From contig NZ_CVPE01000004.1 of assembly GCF_001049895.1 (NCBI RefSeq), positions 248,001 to 312,000 on the forward strand: a stretch of 64,000 nucleotides of DNA. The letters run 5' to 3'. The notes under the pieces are model-generated. The model was not told the DNA's origin, made no database searches, and saw only the letters and a program-made list of their open reading frames with translations. Of the stretch, positions 63,363 to 64,000 are shown one piece after another. The position numbers and the translations under genes are program-made. The stretch is from Rubeoparvulum massiliense. Lineage in GTDB: Bacteria; Bacillota; Bacilli; Rubeoparvulales; Rubeoparvulaceae. Every line of letters starts with the position of its first letter. The first letter of the stretch is position 1.

Positions 63363-64000
63363 TCATTCCCGTTCCTTTCCACTATAGGAGAGGATGGGCA
63401 TCTCACATTCTACATGCTTGACCCCTGCAACCATCTTTAATTGTGCAGTAACATTGGCCCAATCGAAACGGGCACTATAACGCCCTCGAATACCCACACC
63501 AAGCCGCCCTTCTTCAAGTAGATCATGATCGGAAACCGTCAAGTGCTGAACATCCATCCCATGCTCCCTGACAATCTTTAAGATTTGATGGATGAGACCC
63601 GGTCGATCATCCATCACTATCCAGAGCTCACTAAGCTTCTTCGGAACTAAGAAGCGCCCTTCAATCTCCCCGAGAATACTTACACTAAACAAGACCAAGA
63701 GCGTTGTGACAATGGCAGGTGTATAATAGCCAGCCCCTACACATAAGCCGATGGCAGCTACTACCCAAAGCATAGCTGCTGTGGTTAGGCCAGTAACGAT
63801 GTGATTGGCTTGTCGGAGAATGGCACCTGCCCCTAAGAATCCAATCCCACTGATTACACCATGAGCCAGTCGTGTTGGATCAAAGCGAGCATTGGGATGG
63901 TTCTCCACATCAAGAAAGCCATAGGTGGATAGCATCATCACCAAGGCAGAACCTACTGAAACCAGTAAATTGGTTTTCAAACCAGCTTGCTTATTCCGAA
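63363..64000 (-). CDS. MgtC/SapB-family membrane protein (5' end outside window)
   Basis: At least 212 codons; the frame stays open to the right edge. The part before 63980 reads RNKQAGLKTNLLV, the usual MgtC block following the missing N-terminus. The rest includes membrane helices, ISGIGFLGAGAIL and TGLTTAAMLWVVAAIGLCVGAG, and an ACT-like C-terminal domain (DRPGLIHQILKIVREHGMDVQHL). The family is linked to magnesium homeostasis or membrane stress. It ends just before the ugp promoter region. Confidence 0.9.
   Translation of the reverse strand, partial: RNKQAGLKTNLLVSVGSALVMMLSTYGFLDVENHPNARFDPTRLAHGVISGIGFLGAGAILRQANHIVTGLTTAAMLWVVAAIGLCVGAGYYTPAIVTTLLVLFSVSILGEIEGRFLVPKKLSELWIVMDDRPGLIHQILKIVREHGMDVQHLTVSDHDLLEEGRLGVGIRGRYSARFDWANVTAQLKMVAGVKHVECEMPILSYSGKERE

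Noticed and set aside
63363-63980. The mgtC-like gene as complete with a start at 63980
   Set aside because: That codon is TTG inside the conserved block AGLKTNLLV, and the frame continues open to the window edge.

Overview
The window comes from a spore-forming, respiratory member of the Bacillota close to Bacillaceae-type gene order. The signs are a gamma-type spore protein gene with a sigma-G-like promoter, a YdcC-like lipoprotein, the acpS-nnr-ydcC-alr-mazEF gene order known from Bacillus subtilis, strong AGGAGG ribosome binding sites with frequent GTG and TTG starts, and moderate GC content. I cannot name the species. No rRNA, tRNA, CRISPR array, prophage or replication origin was seen.

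Left part (1-10.7 kb). On the minus strand lie acpS, nnr, the ydcC-like lipoprotein gene, a small membrane protein, alr and the toxin-antitoxin pair mazE-mazF. Then come a 0.5 kb gene-free stretch with structured ends like those of IS200/IS605 elements, a 48-codon ORF, a serine hydrolase, a sigB-like sigma factor and the truncated tex gene. In B. subtilis the rsb stress-signalling genes sit between mazF and sigB. Here they are absent and other DNA takes their place. The small spore protein gene lies to the right of acpS.

Middle left (11-21.3 kb). A MarR regulator precedes two tandem, closely similar solute-binding lipoproteins that have no permease genes beside them. A PAP2 membrane phosphatase, a PerR-like regulator with a near-consensus Per box upstream, an alpha/beta hydrolase, an amidase-domain protein, a LiaF-like membrane protein, L-lactate dehydrogenase and a radical SAM protein follow.

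Anaerobic respiration island (21.3-42 kb, all minus strand). It holds three molybdopterin enzymes: (i) torD-dmsA-dmsB-dmsC, a DMSO-reductase-type complex; (ii) a cytoplasmic molybdoenzyme with its ferredoxin subunit, behind a PucR-type regulator; (iii) ttrB-ttrC-ttrA-torD, a tetrathionate-reductase-type complex. Upstream of (iii) is an operon for a binding protein, a histidine kinase and an NtrC-type activator. A textbook -24/-12 sigma-54 promoter sits before ttrB, so this activator probably switches on the ttr operon. A multi-cluster ferredoxin gene closes the island.

Sulfide oxidation cluster (42.2-46.7 kb, plus strand). Two nearly identical flavoprotein-DUF1641 pairs (sulfide:quinone-oxidoreductase type) flank a dsrE-tusA pair of sulfur carriers. 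Together with the tetrathionate/DMSO-type reductases this suggests an organism living on the redox cycle of sulfur compounds.

Right part (46.7-64 kb). A radical SAM/SPASM-like protein, a DASS-family anion transporter, a DUF418 membrane protein, a chemoreceptor, an MFS drug exporter and a KtrB/TrkH potassium transporter are followed by a glycerol-3-phosphate operon (ugpC-ugpA-ugpE-ugpB-ugpQ-glpK, minus strand). Its promoter region carries four 11-bp-spaced repeats resembling a PhoP box. An mgtC-like gene is cut by the right edge.
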